Positions 1-10,888 are shown, counted from the stretch's first letter. The stretch: DNA of 58,879 bases from Haemophilus parainfluenzae (GCF_003252725.1 NZ_QEPO01000009.1:1-58879); one strand, 5' to 3'. Numbers and translations are program-made. The notes: generated by a model from the letters alone, not told the origin.

Positions 1-43
1 ATAGCGGAGCAGAGAGAAATAGAAAAGTTATTAAAGGAATAAT

Positions 44-159
44 CCTGGCGGCGATAGAGCGGTGGTCCCACCTGACCCCATACCGAACTCAGAAGTGAAA
101 CGCCGATGCGCCGATGGTAGTGTGGGGTTTCCCCATGTGAGAGTAGGACACCGCCAGGT
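44..159 (+). rRNA. rrf: 5S ribosomal RNA
   Basis: This is the RNA of the large-subunit central protuberance. The first and last bases (cctggcg at 44 and cgccagg ending at 158) pair to close helix I. The internal block at about 70-100 (cccacctgaccccat and ccgaactcagaagtgaaac) is the usual gamma-proteobacterial 5S sequence, and the length of about 116 nt is normal. It is the last gene of an rRNA operon; bases 1-43 are the 23S-5S spacer, so the 23S gene lies to the left of the window. The ends may be off by one or two bases. Confidence 0.97.
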
Positions 160-169
160 ACTGAATGTG

Positions 170-200
170 AACCCCGAGCTAAATGGCTTGGGGTTTTTTG
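170..200 (+). terminator. Intrinsic terminator of the rRNA operon
   Basis: A 10-bp stem (aaccccgagc at 170-179 with gcttggggtt at 186-195) has a 6-base loop and runs into a T tract. It lies about 10 nt after the 5S gene and ends the rrn transcript before the def promoter. Confidence 0.9.
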
Positions 201-220
201 TTTATGGAATTTTCAATATT

Positions 221-249
221 TTAGCAAAGCGTTGATTCTATGATACAAT
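221..249 (+). promoter_or_regulatory. Probable sigma70 promoter of def-fmt
   Basis: TTAGCA (221-226) and TACAAT (244-249) are separated by 17 bp, 34 bp before the def start. It is the best-spaced pair between the rrn terminator and def. No start-site data support it. Confidence 0.6.
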
Positions 250-282
250 CACCGCTGTAATTTTAATAAAACAAGAGAAAAT

Positions 283-792
283 ATGACCGCACTTAATGTA
301 TTAATTTATCCAGATGATCACCTAAAGATTGTTTGTGAGCCAGTTGCTGAAGTCAATAATGACATTCGCAAAATTGTAGATGATATGTTTGATACGATGT
401 ACCAAGAAGAAGGCATTGGTCTTGCCGCTCCACAGGTAGATATCTTGCAGCGTATTATTACGATTGATATTGAAGGTGACAAACAAAATCAATTAGTGTT
501 GATTAATCCAGAAATTTTGGCTTCTGAAGGTGAAACAGGCATTGAAGAAGGTTGTTTATCTATTCCTGGATTCCGTGCTTTAGTGCCTCGTAAAGAAAAA
601 GTCACGGTAAAAGCGCTAGATCGTCATGGAAAAGAATTTACGCTTGATGCAGATGGTTTATTAGCAATCTGTATTCAACATGAGATCGATCATTTGAACG
701 GTATTTTATTTGTAGATTATCTTTCACCGTTGAAACGTCAACGTATCAAAGAAAAATTAGTGAAATATAAAAAACAAATTGCAAAACAATAA
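283..792 (+). CDS. def: Peptide deformylase
   Basis: This cytoplasmic metalloenzyme removes the formyl group from the N-terminal methionine of new proteins. All three family motifs are present: GIGLAAPQ (residues 44-51), EGCLS (89-93) and QHEIDH (132-137). The metal ligands are Cys91, His133 and His137, and Glu134 is catalytic. The length of 169 aa is typical. The start is preceded by an AAGAGAA ribosome site. It opens the def-fmt-rsmB block. Pairing with fmt is the common bacterial arrangement, since Fmt adds the formyl group that Def removes. Confidence 0.98.
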   Translation: MTALNVLIYPDDHLKIVCEPVAEVNNDIRKIVDDMFDTMYQEEGIGLAAPQVDILQRIITIDIEGDKQNQLVLINPEILASEGETGIEEGCLSIPGFRALVPRKEKVTVKALDRHGKEFTLDADGLLAICIQHEIDHLNGILFVDYLSPLKRQRIKEKLVKYKKQIAKQ

Positions 793-794
793 TC

Positions 795-826
795 AAAAGT
801 GCGGTATAAAATGACCGCACTTTTCC
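795..826 (+). terminator. Inverted pair of uptake signals acting as a terminator
   Basis: AAAAGTGCGGT (795-805) and ACCGCACTTTT (814-824) form an 11-bp stem between def and fmt. Such inverted uptake-signal pairs commonly serve as terminators in Haemophilus. This one may weaken rather than stop read-through into fmt, because no clear promoter precedes fmt. Confidence 0.7.
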
Positions 827-851
827 TATCAACGCCATAACGTAGAACATT

Positions 852-1808
852 ATGAAACCATTGAATATCATCTTTGCCGGTACGCCGGACTTCGCAGCAC
901 AGCATCTTGCTGCACTCTTAAATTCACATCACAATATTATTGCTGTTTATACGCAGCCAGATAAACCGGCTGGTCGAGGTAAAAAATTACAGGCGAGTCC
1001 TGTAAAGCAATTAGCTGAACAGCATCAAATTCCTGTTTATCAACCAAAATCCTTACGTAAAGAAGACGCACAAGCAGAGCTTAAAGCGTTAAATGCTGAT
1101 GTAATGGTTGTTGTAGCTTATGGTTTGATTTTACCTCAAGCAGTGTTGGATATGCCTCGTTTAGGTTGTTTAAATGTGCATGGTTCTCTGTTACCACGTT
1201 GGCGTGGCGCTGCACCTATTCAGCGATCTATTTGGGCAGGTGATCAACAAACTGGTGTGACGATTATGCAGATGGATGCAGGCTTAGATACTGGCGATAT
1301 GTTACACAAAGTGTATTGCGATATTGATGCACAAGAAACCTCAACCTCGCTTTACCATAAATTAGCTGAAATTGCGCCAACTGCATTGATTGATGTTTTG
1401 GATCATTTGGAAGAAGGGAAATTCATTGCAGAAAAACAAGATGATAGCCAAAGTAACTATGCAGAGAAACTTTCCAAAGAAGAGGCTAAATTAGATTGGT
1501 CGCTATCGGCAGCCCAGCTTGAACGCAATATTCGCGCGTTTAATCCTTGGCCGATTAGTTTCCTACAATTAACTGATGAGCAGGGTAATGAACAAACCTT
1601 AAAAGTTTATGCTGCAGCCGTGTTGCCACATGTAGATAAACCAGCTGGGACGATTTTAAGTGTCGATAAAAAAGGTATCCAAATTGCCACGAAAGAAGGC
1701 GTTTTAAATTTATTGCAACTTCAGCCCGCAGGCAAGAAACCTATGTCTGTGCAAGACTTCCTCAATGGTCGAGCAGATTGGTTCCTGGTTGGTAAGGTTC
1801 TAAACTAA
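852..1808 (+). CDS. fmt: Methionyl-tRNA formyltransferase
   Basis: This enzyme transfers a formyl group from 10-formyltetrahydrofolate to initiator Met-tRNA. The N-terminal Rossmann-like domain carries the folate/catalytic signature [15 protein letters not shown] (residues 108-122). Asn108, His110 and Asp146 match the family catalytic triad. The C-terminal OB-like tRNA-binding domain spans roughly residues 210-318. The length of 318 aa is normal. Its TAA overlaps the ATG of rsmB (TAATG at 1806-1810), so the two are probably translationally coupled. Confidence 0.98.
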   Translation: MKPLNIIFAGTPDFAAQHLAALLNSHHNIIAVYTQPDKPAGRGKKLQASPVKQLAEQHQIPVYQPKSLRKEDAQAELKALNADVMVVVAYGLILPQAVLDMPRLGCLNVHGSLLPRWRGAAPIQRSIWAGDQQTGVTIMQMDAGLDTGDMLHKVYCDIDAQETSTSLYHKLAEIAPTALIDVLDHLEEGKFIAEKQDDSQSNYAEKLSKEEAKLDWSLSAAQLERNIRAFNPWPISFLQLTDEQGNEQTLKVYAAAVLPHVDKPAGTILSVDKKGIQIATKEGVLNLLQLQPAGKKPMSVQDFLNGRADWFLVGKVLN

Positions 1809-3145
1809 TGGTATTTCAACGAAAAAAAACGGAAAAATCGACCGCACTTTCGGTACGCGCTATTGCTGCTCAAGTGATTTTACAGGTTTTAGATCAAGGT
1901 AAGTCCTTATCAACGTTGCTTCCTGAAGTGCAATCGCAGGTAAAACCACAGGATTTACCTTTATTACAGGAAATCACCTTTGGTATTTGTCGCGTATTGC
2001 CTCGTTTAGAAAATATTATAAAAAAACTATTAGATAAGCCATTGAAGGGGAAAACCCGCATCGTGCACTGCTTGCTATTGGTGGGATTGTACCAATTACT
2101 TTATATGCGCGTGCCCGCTCATGCGGCGGTAGATGAAGTGGTGAACGCCACAAAATCATTAAAATCAGATAGTTTCCGTGGTTTGGTTAATGGTGTACTG
2201 CGTCGCTTCTTACGGGAACAAGAAGATATTCTTGCTGTAGTAGATAAACATTGGCAAACGCTTCATCCCGAATGGTTTGTGAATAAACTCAAAAAATCTT
2301 ATCCAAATTGGCGTGACATTATTGATGCAAATAACCAAAAACCACCAATGTGGTTACGGGTCAATCAACAGCAAAATAACACAAAAACTTACCGCACTTT
2401 GTTGGAAGAGCAAGAGATAGTGGCATTTGAATGTGATAATCCACATGCTTTGCGTTTAGCTCAACCGCTTTCTGTCTCGAAACTACCGAATTTTGAACAA
2501 GGTGTAGTGACAGTTCAGGATCTCAATGCGCAATGGTCAGCTTTATTGCTTGAACCGCAGAATGATGAATTAATTTTAGATGCTTGCGCGGCGCCAGGTG
2601 GGAAAACTACGCATATTTTAGAAATGGCACCACAAGCGAAAGTAATTGCGCTTGATGTCGAGGCTCATCGCTTAAAACGCGTCGAAGAAAACCTTGCTCG
2701 TTTGAATCAACAAGCGATAGTTGTTTGTGGCGATGCGACCGAGCCAGAGAAGTGGCTTGCGGAAATAGGTTTAAGTGGAGCATCTTTTGATCGTATTTTA
2801 TTAGATGCACCTTGTTCGGCAACAGGCGTGATTCGTCGTCATCCAGATATTAAATGGCTACGTCAAGAAACGGATATTGCCCAATTGGTAGCCTTGCAAG
2901 GACAAATTCTAAAAGCGCTTTGGGCAAAATTGAAACCTAATGGTATTTTGCTTTATGCGACTTGCTCGGTGCTTCCTGATGAGAATAGTCAGCAAATACA
3001 GCATTTTTTAGCTGAAACACCCGATGCAGAATTAATGCCATTGCCGTTTGAACAAACGGAAAATACGATTGGAATCCAATTCTTGCCACAAGAGAATGGC
3101 GGGGATGGTTTCTATTATGCAAAATTGAGAAAACGGTCAGCTTAA
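1808..3145 (+). CDS. rsmB: 16S rRNA (cytosine-967-C5)-methyltransferase
   Basis: The product makes m5C967 in 16S rRNA, using S-adenosylmethionine. An N-terminal NusB-like RNA-binding domain (about residues 15-145) precedes a Rossmann methyltransferase domain. The SAM motif [10 protein letters not shown] lies at about 258-267, PCSATG at about 335-340 and the catalytic TCS cysteine near 384. The length of 445 aa fits the family (former names sun, fmu). Two uptake-signal cores lie inside the gene (near 1840 and 2391). It is followed with no gap by the glycosyltransferase gene. Confidence 0.97.
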   Translation: MVFQRKKTEKSTALSVRAIAAQVILQVLDQGKSLSTLLPEVQSQVKPQDLPLLQEITFGICRVLPRLENIIKKLLDKPLKGKTRIVHCLLLVGLYQLLYMRVPAHAAVDEVVNATKSLKSDSFRGLVNGVLRRFLREQEDILAVVDKHWQTLHPEWFVNKLKKSYPNWRDIIDANNQKPPMWLRVNQQQNNTKTYRTLLEEQEIVAFECDNPHALRLAQPLSVSKLPNFEQGVVTVQDLNAQWSALLLEPQNDELILDACAAPGGKTTHILEMAPQAKVIALDVEAHRLKRVEENLARLNQQAIVVCGDATEPEKWLAEIGLSGASFDRILLDAPCSATGVIRRHPDIKWLRQETDIAQLVALQGQILKALWAKLKPNGILLYATCSVLPDENSQQIQHFLAETPDAELMPLPFEQTENTIGIQFLPQENGGDGFYYAKLRKRSA

Positions 3146-3961
3146 ATGAATTTGCCTTTAATTGATGTCATCATTCCCTGCTATAACACTGAACACACGC
3201 TTGTTCGTGCAGTAGAGTCTGTGTTGCAGCAAAATAATCTTGGTCACCTTTGGCTGATTGATGATGCATCGACAGATAATACATTTGCATTAGCCTTACA
3301 GCTTGCAAAACAATATCCAGACAGAATTTCTGTCGAGCAAATGCCGAAAAATAGTGGTGTCGCAATGGCTCGAAATTGGGGCGCGATGCTCTCGGCTAAA
3401 AGTGAGGTTGATTTTGTCGCATTTTTAGATGCGGATGATGCATACGAACCTGGAGCATTAGAAGTGGCGGCGGCAACCTTTCATTTTCAGCTAGATACTT
3501 CGGTAGTGAGATTAGCATTAAAGCCGATAAATTTAGCCCAACGTTATGCGGAACACCCTAATTTTGATCAGGCATGGCAATATATGCGCATGACCTGCGG
3601 GGGAAATATCGTTTTTAATAAAGCTTTTTTCTTAGCATGCGGCGGATTTCCAACACATCAATTATTTCGAGAGCTCGGCGGTGAAGATGGCGCTTTAGGC
3701 ATTGCAACCACTAAAATGGCAAAAGTAGCGATATTATTTGAAGATGTTGGTGTTCTGCATTTTTGTCGTGAAGGTATGCATGCAGAACGTTTACTCGATG
3801 GGCTGTTATTTGGTAAACAAGATCCAGCGATTACAGCCGAAAAAATGGCAGAAGCTGAACAAGTAACAACGACCATTTGTCGCCGTATTGAGGCATTAAA
3901 GTGCGGTCTAAATTCAGCTGAAATTGGCATCCGACCTTTGGTTGTGGAGAGAACAGAATGA
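3146..3961 (+). CDS. Family 2 glycosyltransferase, acceptor unknown
   Basis: A GT-A fold family 2 glycosyltransferase of 271 aa. The N-terminus [12 protein letters not shown] (residues 8-19) is the nucleotide-sugar binding start of the family. Asp39-Asp40 and the DADD motif (95-98) are the expected sugar-nucleotide and metal-binding acidic residues. No membrane segment is evident, so it probably works at the inner face of the membrane, perhaps on lipooligosaccharide or another glycan; this is inference. The ATG follows the rsmB stop directly and the end overlaps the trkA start by 4 nt (ATGA). It contains an uptake signal near 3898, which suggests long residence. I remember rsmB and trkA as neighbours in H. 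influenzae, so this may be an insertion. Confidence 0.85.
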   Translation: MNLPLIDVIIPCYNTEHTLVRAVESVLQQNNLGHLWLIDDASTDNTFALALQLAKQYPDRISVEQMPKNSGVAMARNWGAMLSAKSEVDFVAFLDADDAYEPGALEVAAATFHFQLDTSVVRLALKPINLAQRYAEHPNFDQAWQYMRMTCGGNIVFNKAFFLACGGFPTHQLFRELGGEDGALGIATTKMAKVAILFEDVGVLHFCREGMHAERLLDGLLFGKQDPAITAEKMAEAEQVTTTICRRIEALKCGLNSAEIGIRPLVVERTE

Positions 3962-5334
3962 AAATAATCATCTTAGGTGCAGGGCAAGTAGGCACAACAC
4001 TTGCGGCAAATTTAGTGAGTGAAGATAACGACATTACACTGGTAGATAATGAATCTCAACATCTGCAGAATTTACAAGATAAGCATGATTTACGCGTCGT
4101 TAAAGGTTCCCCTTCTTCCCCTAAGGTTTTGCGTGATGCAGGAGCCGCTGATGCAGACTTGATGGTTGCAGTAACAGCATCAGATGAAATCAATATGATT
4201 GCTTGCCAGTTGGGATATACCCTTTTTAATACCCCAACACGTATTGCACGTATTCGTAATGCGGAATATTTGCGTGAGAAAGATAAATTATTTAATGATG
4301 AAAACGTACCAATTGATCATCTGATTTCACCAGAAAATTTAGTTACGGATGAGATTACACGTTTAATTGCTTATCCAGGCGCGTTGCAAGTGGCACATTT
4401 TGCCAATAATCGAATTAGCATTGTGGTTGTAAAAGCCTATTACGGTGGCCCATTAGTGGGTTATGCGCTATCTGCTTTTAAAGAGCATATGCCACACATT
4501 GATTGCCGAATCATTTCGATTTTACGTAATGATAGATTAATTCGTCCGCAAGGTTCGACCATTATTGAGGCGGGCGATGAAATTACCTTTATTTGTGCGA
4601 CGGAACACATTAAAGCGGTGATGAGTGAGTTGCAACGCCTTGAGAAAACCTACAAACGTATCATGATCGTTGGCAGCGGGAATATTGCCTCAGGTGTGGC
4701 AAAACAGTTAGAAGATAAGTATCAAGTAAAACTCATTGAGCGCGATGGAGAAAAAGCGAAAGTTTTAGCTGAAAGACTCTCTAAAACCCTGGTTTTCCAT
4801 GGTGATGCTTCTGACCAAAATTTACTTTTTGAAGAGCATATTGAGAGCGTCGATGTCTTTTTATCTCTAAGTGCAGATGATGAAGCCAATATTATGTCGG
4901 CGTTACTGGCAAAACGCCTAGGGGCTAAAAAAGCCATGGTGCTTATTCAACGCATGGCGTATATCAATTTGATTCAAGGCGGAACCATTGATATTGCGGT
5001 TTCACCACAACAAGCAACAATCTCAGCTTTATTAGGACATGTACGTAAAGGGGATATCAAAAATGTGACCTCTTTGCGTCATGGTACTGCGGAAGCCATT
5101 GAACTAGTTGTGCATGGCGATGCGACAACATCCAATGTGGTTGGAAGACAAATTGGCGATATTAAGCTGCCAGTAGGGGCGATGATTGCGGCAATTTTAC
5201 GTAAAAATGAAGTAATCATTGCTCGTCGTCAGGTTGCTATTGAAGAAGGGGATAATGTGATTGTTTATATTAATGACAAGAAATCCGTGTCAGAAATTGA
5301 AAAATTATTTCAACCAAGTGCATTTTTTATTTAA
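3958..5334 (+). CDS. trkA: Trk potassium uptake protein TrkA (NAD-binding RCK subunit)
   Basis: A peripheral regulatory subunit that gates the TrkH/TrkG K+ transporter from the cytoplasmic side in response to bound nucleotide. The 458 aa are a tandem duplication of RCK_N plus RCK_C. The first Rossmann motif is [10 protein letters not shown] (residues 6-15) and the second is [10 protein letters not shown] near residue 239. The length is that of E. coli TrkA. The start overlaps the preceding glycosyltransferase by 4 nt, so both are probably read from one mRNA. No trkH or trkG gene is present in the window. Confidence 0.97.
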   Translation: MKIIILGAGQVGTTLAANLVSEDNDITLVDNESQHLQNLQDKHDLRVVKGSPSSPKVLRDAGAADADLMVAVTASDEINMIACQLGYTLFNTPTRIARIRNAEYLREKDKLFNDENVPIDHLISPENLVTDEITRLIAYPGALQVAHFANNRISIVVVKAYYGGPLVGYALSAFKEHMPHIDCRIISILRNDRLIRPQGSTIIEAGDEITFICATEHIKAVMSELQRLEKTYKRIMIVGSGNIASGVAKQLEDKYQVKLIERDGEKAKVLAERLSKTLVFHGDASDQNLLFEEHIESVDVFLSLSADDEANIMSALLAKRLGAKKAMVLIQRMAYINLIQGGTIDIAVSPQQATISALLGHVRKGDIKNVTSLRHGTAEAIELVVHGDATTSNVVGRQIGDIKLPVGAMIAAILRKNEVIIARRQVAIEEGDNVIVYINDKKSVSEIEKLFQPSAFFI

Positions 5335-5341
5335 ATAACAG

Positions 5342-5369
5342 TTTACTTTTTAATCTGAAAACCTATAAT
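5342..5369 (+). promoter_or_regulatory. Probable sigma70 promoter of mscL
   Basis: TTTACT (5342-5347) and a perfect TATAAT (5364-5369) are separated by 16 bp, 43 bp before the mscL ATG. This suggests that mscL has its own promoter despite following trkA closely. Confidence 0.7.
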
Positions 5370-5412
5370 ACGCACTCTTTTAATTTTTTAAACCAACACA
5401 AAAGGAAATTTT

Positions 5413-5799
5413 ATGAGCTTTCTTAAAGAATTCCGCGAATTCGCAATGCGCGGCAACGTAGTAGATATGGCAGTCGGTGTGATCATCGGTGGTGCTTTTG
5501 GTAAAATCGTAAGTTCACTTGTCGGTGACGTAGTAATGCCTGTATTAGGTATTTTAACTGGTGGCGTGGATTTCAAAGATTTGAAAATCACGTTAGCTCA
5601 AGCTGTAGGTGAAACCCCAGCAGTAACCTTAAACTACGGTGTATTTATTCAAAACGTCTTTGATTTCATCATCATTGCATTCGCAATCTTCATGATGATC
5701 AAAGGTATCAACAAAGTGAAAAAACCAGTAGAAGAAGTAAAAGGTCCTTCACAAGAAGAATTACTTACTGAAATTCGCGATTTATTAAAAAAACAATAA
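5413..5799 (+). CDS. mscL: Large-conductance mechanosensitive channel
   Basis: A homopentameric inner-membrane channel that opens on membrane tension to release solutes during hypo-osmotic shock. The N-terminal amphipathic helix ([20 protein letters not shown]) and the first transmembrane helix containing [13 protein letters not shown] are diagnostic. A second membrane helix at about residues 73-98 ([20 protein letters not shown]) is followed by a charged cytoplasmic helix ending DLLKKQ. The length of 128 aa is typical. AAAGGAAATTTT precedes the ATG. A bidirectional terminator follows. Confidence 0.99.
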   Translation: MSFLKEFREFAMRGNVVDMAVGVIIGGAFGKIVSSLVGDVVMPVLGILTGGVDFKDLKITLAQAVGETPAVTLNYGVFIQNVFDFIIIAFAIFMMIKGINKVKKPVEEVKGPSQEELLTEIRDLLKKQ

Positions 5800-5814
5800 G
5801 AATTTAATCCAAAT

Positions 5815-5843
5815 AAAAAAGGTTGGTATTTTACCAACCTTTT
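5815..5843. terminator. Bidirectional terminator between mscL and ispF
   Basis: GGTTGGTA (from 5821) and TACCAACC pair around a TTT loop, with A and T runs on either side. The hairpin can therefore terminate both the rightward mscL and the leftward ispF transcripts. Confidence 0.88.
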
Positions 5844-5857
5844 CTTTTACCTAAAAT

Positions 5858-6334
5858 TTAAGCTTTTAATAATAATGCGACGGCCTCGCAAGCGATGCCT
5901 TCACTTCGGCCTGTAAAGCCAAGTTTTTCTGTTGTAGTTGCCTTCACATTGACTTGCTCAATATCACAATGTAAATCTTCCGCAATCTTCGCTCGCATTG
6001 CATCGATATGAGGACGCATTTTAGGGGCTTGAGCAATAATGGTCACATCCACATTGCCGATCTTATAGCCTTTTTCTTGTACTTGGCGGAATGCTTCTCG
6101 TAATAAAACACGGCTATCTGCATTTTTATATTGCATATCGGTATCAGGGAAGAGTTTACCAATATCCCCTAATGCTGCCGCACCTAATAAGGCATCCGTT
6201 AAGGCATGTAAGGCAACATCCCCATCAGAATGGGCAATAAACCCAGTGTGGTAAGGCACTTCAATGCCACCAATAATTAAAGGGCGGTCTTCACCAAAGG
6301 CATGAACATCAAACCCATGTCCAATTCGTATCAT
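5858..6334 (-). CDS. ispF: 2-C-methyl-D-erythritol 2,4-cyclodiphosphate synthase
   Basis: The fifth enzyme of the MEP isoprenoid pathway; it cyclises the CDP-methylerythritol phosphate product of IspE to MEcPP. The family N-terminus [10 protein letters not shown] gives metal ligands Asp9 and His11, with His43 as the third. The loop HSDGD (35-39) and the C-terminal [10 protein letters not shown] are also present. The length of 158 aa is normal for this trimeric enzyme. Its ATG overlaps the end of ispD by 4 nt. Confidence 0.98.
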   Translation of the reverse strand: MIRIGHGFDVHAFGEDRPLIIGGIEVPYHTGFIAHSDGDVALHALTDALLGAAALGDIGKLFPDTDMQYKNADSRVLLREAFRQVQEKGYKIGNVDVTIIAQAPKMRPHIDAMRAKIAEDLHCDIEQVNVKATTTEKLGFTGRSEGIACEAVALLLKA

Positions 6335-7014
6335 AGTGTTTTCCTTGTTAAATAAAATTCGGCTAAAGCTAAATCTTCTGGACGTGTAACTTTAATATTA
6401 TCACTTCGTCCTGCAACTAAGTGCGGTTGAAATCCGGCAAGTTCCATCGCAGAGGCTTCATCTGTAATATTGGCGCCTTGAGAAAGCCCCTGTTTAAGTG
6501 CATTTCTTAATAGATCGCAACGGAAAAATTGAGGCGTCTGAGCAAGCCAAAGTTCAGTTCGATCTTCTGTTTTAATAATATCTTGTTGTTTATTTGCGCG
6601 TTTAATTGTATCGACCGCTGGAATAGCTAAAATAGCACCTTGCTCATCATCGATTTGGAGCAATTTATCTAAATCTTGATGTGTTAAACAAGGTCTGGCT
6701 GCATCATGCACCAATACCCAAGCTTGGTCATTTTTGATCGCATTTAGTCCATTTAGAACTGACTCAGCGCGTGTTTCACCACCTTCAACGAGGGTGATGT
6801 TTTGATGAGGGAATAAGGTAATTTCAGAAAGATAGGGATCATTTTTTCCCACCGCAAGGATAACGTGATTGATTGCAGGGTGGGATAGAATGACTGAGAG
6901 CGTGTGTTCCAGAATCGTCTTGTCTAGGATTTTCAGATATTGCTTCGGTTTGTTTGCTTGCATACGACTTCCAACACCCGCAGCAGGAATGACGGCAATA
7001 ATTTCGCGGTTCAT
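6331..7014 (-). CDS. ispD: 2-C-methyl-D-erythritol 4-phosphate cytidylyltransferase
   Basis: The third enzyme of the MEP pathway; it joins CTP and methylerythritol 4-phosphate. The N-terminal nucleotide-binding segment [17 protein letters not shown] (from about residue 10) has the glycine-rich loop plus the conserved Arg and Lys. VHDAARPC near residue 103 and the C-terminal [14 protein letters not shown] are family hallmarks. The length is 227 aa. It overlaps both ftsB (TAATG) and ispF (ATGA), so ftsB-ispD-ispF form a tight operon, as in many gamma-proteobacteria. An uptake signal lies within it (about 6419). Confidence 0.98.
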   Translation of the reverse strand: MNREIIAVIPAAGVGSRMQANKPKQYLKILDKTILEHTLSVILSHPAINHVILAVGKNDPYLSEITLFPHQNITLVEGGETRAESVLNGLNAIKNDQAWVLVHDAARPCLTHQDLDKLLQIDDEQGAILAIPAVDTIKRANKQQDIIKTEDRTELWLAQTPQFFRCDLLRNALKQGLSQGANITDEASAMELAGFQPHLVAGRSDNIKVTRPEDLALAEFYLTRKTL

Positions 7015-7292
7015 TATTTATGCTCTTTGACGATGTGATAGAACACTTCGTTTGGTTTGACCATATCATGGCTCATGCGTGCACGCTCTTCAATAGATTC
7101 AAAGCCTTTTGTTAATCCTTGAATTTCGGCGGAAATCATTTGATTTCTTTGTGAGAGCTTTTCATTTTCAGCTTTATTCTCTTTGATTTGAGCTTCGACA
7201 TCTTTGTAGTCAAAATAGCCGTTTTTACCAAACCAAAGATCGTACTGAAATAGCACGAGAATACCCACTAAAATTCCAATGAAAAGACGCAT
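7014..7292 (-). CDS. ftsB: Cell division protein FtsB
   Basis: A small bitopic inner-membrane divisome protein that forms the FtsQ-FtsL-FtsB complex. The N-terminal membrane segment is residues 2-19 ([18 protein letters not shown]). The periplasmic part is a leucine-zipper-like coiled coil (about 29-65), followed by the short conserved region with [18 protein letters not shown]. The length of 92 aa matches the family. Its stop overlaps the ispD start. Confidence 0.95.
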   Translation of the reverse strand: MRLFIGILVGILVLFQYDLWFGKNGYFDYKDVEAQIKENKAENEKLSQRNQMISAEIQGLTKGFESIEERARMSHDMVKPNEVFYHIVKEHK

Positions 7293-7427
7293 AAATTACC
7301 TATTATTTCTGAAAACTTGAGATAGTTTACCGTGAAATACAGCGAAATGCGATGAAAAAGTGCGGTTAAAAATAAGATGATTTTGAAATGATTTCATTGT
7401 GCTTGTTGGATAACTTAAAAATAAAAA

Positions 7428-7500
7428 TGTGATCTATCTCACAAATTAGTTATAAAGTTTGATAAACCCATAGTCACTGCCCAAATAGGCTTGTTATACT
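7428..7500 (+). promoter_or_regulatory. CRP site and promoter of hel
   Basis: TGTGATCTATCTCACA (7428-7443) is a perfect two-arm CRP palindrome (TGTGA-N6-TCACA). TATACT (7495-7500) is a good -10, placing the CRP centre about 71 bp upstream of the expected start, a class I position. This suggests cAMP-CRP activation of the e(P4) phosphatase. Confidence 0.72.
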
Positions 7501-7525
7501 TTTGCCTGTCATTATGACTTTTTAA

Positions 7526-8359
<834 letters not shown>

Positions 8360-8379
8360 TTCCCTTTTTTAGATAAAGC

Positions 8380-8408
8380 AACACCCGCAGAGATGCGGGT
8401 GTTTTGTT
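8380..8408 (+). terminator. Terminator after hel
   Basis: AACACCCGCA (8380-8389) and TGCGGGTGTT (8394-8403) form a 10-bp stem with a GAGA loop, followed by TTGTTTT. It faces the end of fabR and may act on both strands. Confidence 0.85.
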
Positions 8409-8426
8409 TTAGTGGAAAAGTGCGGT

Positions 8427-9050
8427 CTATTTTCGCATCATTTTTTCTTTATGGGCGGCGAAGTCACCACCTTTAGCAAGCATGCGAAGCTGTAAGATAA
8501 CGCGTTCTTTTAACAAATCTTGTTCAGCTTTGGTCATATCTAAGGCATTAGAGCCCGCCGTGAATACGATGGTTACCATGCCTTCTGCTTGTACATAAGA
8601 GACATATTGAGAGTAGTGATTTTTCTTCGCAATGTACTCAGCTAATTCATCGACAAAGTGTTTGATTTCACGGGCCGCTGCGGTACGGAACGCTTGAGAG
8701 GTTCCCGAACTTTCACGTAAAAGCAAACGGAACACGTTGGTGCTGTGAGTGATAAATTCAAAAAAGGTTTCAACAGAAACACGGATGACACTGCCGCCGG
8801 CATCAATGCGTTTACGCGCTTGGCGCATTAATTGGCGAAGCGTTAAGCCAGCCTCATCAACCATTTCTAATCCGAGCTCATCCATATCGCTAAAGTGGCG
8901 ATAGAAAGAAGTTGGTGCAATACCCGCTTCTCGTGCAACTTCACGTAAGCTTAAATTAGAAAAGCTTTTTTCTGCACTCAACTGATTGAACGCTGCGTCA
9001 ATTAAGGCTCGACGGGTTTTTTCTTTTTGAATTGCTCGAACGCCTGCCAT
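8427..9050 (-). CDS. fabR: TetR-family repressor of unsaturated fatty acid synthesis, FabR
   Basis: In E. coli FabR represses fabA/fabB and senses the acyl pool. The N-terminal TetR helix-turn-helix (about residues 9-57) is nearly the E. coli FabR sequence: [20 protein letters not shown] and [19 protein letters not shown]. The ligand domain segment [16 protein letters not shown] is also family-specific. The length of 207 aa fits. It follows oxyR after 25 nt on the same strand and is probably cotranscribed with it. In E. coli fabR is also close to oxyR. Confidence 0.93.
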   Translation of the reverse strand: MAGVRAIQKEKTRRALIDAAFNQLSAEKSFSNLSLREVAREAGIAPTSFYRHFSDMDELGLEMVDEAGLTLRQLMRQARKRIDAGGSVIRVSVETFFEFITHSTNVFRLLLRESSGTSQAFRTAAAREIKHFVDELAEYIAKKNHYSQYVSYVQAEGMVTIVFTAGSNALDMTKAEQDLLKERVILQLRMLAKGGDFAAHKEKMMRK

Positions 9051-9075
9051 TTGGTTTTCCTCAGTCTATGATGAA

Positions 9076-9981
9076 TTATTTTTTATTCGCTAAAATCGAT
9101 TTAACTTGTTCGCTGATTGCATTTGCAACGCGTTCGTAACGATTACGTAACGGTGAACCTGGGCGGTAAACAAGCGCAATAGTACGAGACGGTTCTGGCG
9201 AATGGCAAGGAATATATTTTACGCCTTTACGTGTGCCTTCATTTAATACAGCAAGTTCTGGCATAAAGGTAATACCTGCATTAGCTGCCACCATATTGCG
9301 TAAAGTTTCTAGACTCGTCGCTTGGAAGTGCGAGTCTTCTTTCGCACCTGCTGTAAAACAATAATCCAGTGCTTGATTACGTAAGCAGTGCCCATCATCT
9401 AACATGAGCATTTCTTGCCCTTTTAGGGTATTCATGGCAATTTTGCTTTCTGAAGCCCATGGATGCTCTTCTGAAACAGCGAGTAACATTTTTTCATCAA
9501 AAATGGGTACTTCGATAAAGGCTTCTGTTTCGGGTACACGAGCCACAATTGCGCAATCTAAGCGACCTGTTTCTAATTGCTCTAATAGTTGATGCGTTTG
9601 AGCTTCGTAAAGAAAAACTTCTAAATCTGGGAAAGTTTCTTTTAATGTTGGTACAATGTAAGGAAGTAGATAAGGGCCAACAGTAGGGATGAGTCCAATG
9701 TGTAATGGACCGGTCATTTCTTTACCTTGATTGCTTGCCATTTCTTTAAGTAATTTTACTTCACGTAATACAGTGCGAGCTTGCTCAACAAGCAACATAC
9801 CTGATTGTGTGAAAAGCACTTTACGGCTAGTACGTTCAAGTAAAATGATGCCTAACTCATCTTCGAGTTTGCGGATTTGACCACTTAAAGTCGGTTGGCT
9901 AACATTGCAAGAATCCGCTGCACGACGGAAGTGTTTGAATTCAGAAAGGGCAACTAAGTATTCTAAATCACGAATATTCAT
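9076..9981 (-). CDS. oxyR: Hydrogen peroxide sensor and LysR-type regulator OxyR
   Basis: A redox-switched activator of peroxide defence. The LysR helix-turn-helix occupies residues 1-60 (MNIRDLEYLVALSEFKHFRR and on). Cys199 in DGHCLRNQ and Cys208 in DYCF are exactly the pair that forms the regulatory disulfide in E. coli OxyR. The segment SLETLRNMVAANAGITFMPELAV also matches. The length is 301 aa. It is divergent from the peroxiredoxin-glutaredoxin gene, its likely target, across a 131-bp intergenic region. Confidence 0.97.
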   Translation of the reverse strand: MNIRDLEYLVALSEFKHFRRAADSCNVSQPTLSGQIRKLEDELGIILLERTSRKVLFTQSGMLLVEQARTVLREVKLLKEMASNQGKEMTGPLHIGLIPTVGPYLLPYIVPTLKETFPDLEVFLYEAQTHQLLEQLETGRLDCAIVARVPETEAFIEVPIFDEKMLLAVSEEHPWASESKIAMNTLKGQEMLMLDDGHCLRNQALDYCFTAGAKEDSHFQATSLETLRNMVAANAGITFMPELAVLNEGTRKGVKYIPCHSPEPSRTIALVYRPGSPLRNRYERVANAISEQVKSILANKK

Positions 9982-10031
9982 AGGGTTCTCACTTTATAGA
10001 ATATGTCAATTAAAAGGATAGAATTAATTGA

Positions 10032-10061
10032 TTGTAACTATATCACAAAACTTTCTATAAT
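10032..10061 (+). promoter_or_regulatory. Promoter of the peroxiredoxin-glutaredoxin gene, with possible OxyR contacts
   Basis: TTGTAA (10032-10037) and TATAAT (10056-10061) are 18 bp apart, 52 bp before the ATG. ATAG and CTAT tetranucleotides, the half-elements of OxyR sites, recur around it (ATAG near 10018, CTAT at about 10038, 10055 and 10064), though their spacing is not a clean match. OxyR control is inferred from the divergent gene pair. Confidence 0.65.
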
Positions 10062-10112
10062 GCCTATCAAGTTTTTAAGGCAAATTCATTTAACTAACAG
10101 AGGAGACACATT

Positions 10113-10838
10113 ATGTCTAATATGGAAGGAAAAAAAGTCCCACAAGTTACATTTCGTACTCGTCAAGGTGATCAATGGGTTGATGTGACTACATCTGAAT
10201 TATTTGATAACAAAACAGTTGTTGTTTTCTCATTACCAGGTGCGTTCACGCCAACTTGTTCATCTTCTCACTTACCACGTTATAACGAGCTTGCGCCCGT
10301 TTTCAAACAACATGGTGTAGATGATATTTTAGTTGTATCAGTAAATGATACGTTTGTGATGAATGCGTGGAAAGAAGCTGAAGAAGCACATAACGTAAAA
10401 TTCATTCCAGATGGTAACGGTACCTTCACTGAAGGTATGGGCATGTTAGTTGGAAAAGATGATTTAGGTTTTGGTAAACGTTCTTGGCGTTATTCTATGC
10501 TCGTGAAAAATGGCGTAGTGGAAAAAATGTTTATTGAACCAAATGAACCAGGCGATCCATTTAAAGTATCAGATGCAGATACCATGTTGAAATACATTGC
10601 ACCAAATTACCAAGTGCAAGAATCAATCGCTATCTTCACAAAACCTGGTTGCCCATATTGTGCGAAAGCAAAACAACTTTTACGCGATAAAGGTTTAAGC
10701 TTTGAAGAAATCGTATTAGGTCACGATGCAACAATCGTGAGTGTACGTGCAGTTTCTGGTCGTTCAACTGTGCCACAAGTATTCATTGGTGGTAAACACA
10801 TCGGCGGTAGCGACGATTTAGAAAAATACTTTGCATAA
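10113..10838 (+). CDS. pgdx: Hybrid peroxiredoxin 5-glutaredoxin (glutathione-dependent peroxidase)
   Basis: A fusion enzyme that reduces peroxides with glutathione. Residues 1-165 are a Prx5-type peroxiredoxin with peroxidatic Cys49 in [10 protein letters not shown]. Residues 170-241 are a glutaredoxin with the active site CPYC (Cys180 and Cys183) and the glutathione-binding [10 protein letters not shown] and GGSDDLE. It is the same architecture as the H. influenzae enzyme, in which the glutaredoxin recycles the peroxiredoxin in cis. The ATG follows AGAGGAGACA. The upstream 61-codon frame starting at 10003 only overlaps the leader and is not a gene. Confidence 0.97.
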   Translation: MSNMEGKKVPQVTFRTRQGDQWVDVTTSELFDNKTVVVFSLPGAFTPTCSSSHLPRYNELAPVFKQHGVDDILVVSVNDTFVMNAWKEAEEAHNVKFIPDGNGTFTEGMGMLVGKDDLGFGKRSWRYSMLVKNGVVEKMFIEPNEPGDPFKVSDADTMLKYIAPNYQVQESIAIFTKPGCPYCAKAKQLLRDKGLSFEEIVLGHDATIVSVRAVSGRSTVPQVFIGGKHIGGSDDLEKYFA

Positions 10839-10888
10839 TTGATTGCAGGTAGGAATTTTTTATATTTTTGATTATTAGGAACATAATT

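Noticed and set aside
795-826. CRISPR-like repeats from the frequent GTGCGGT motif
   Set aside because: The copies are dispersed uptake signals without regular spacing or spacers.
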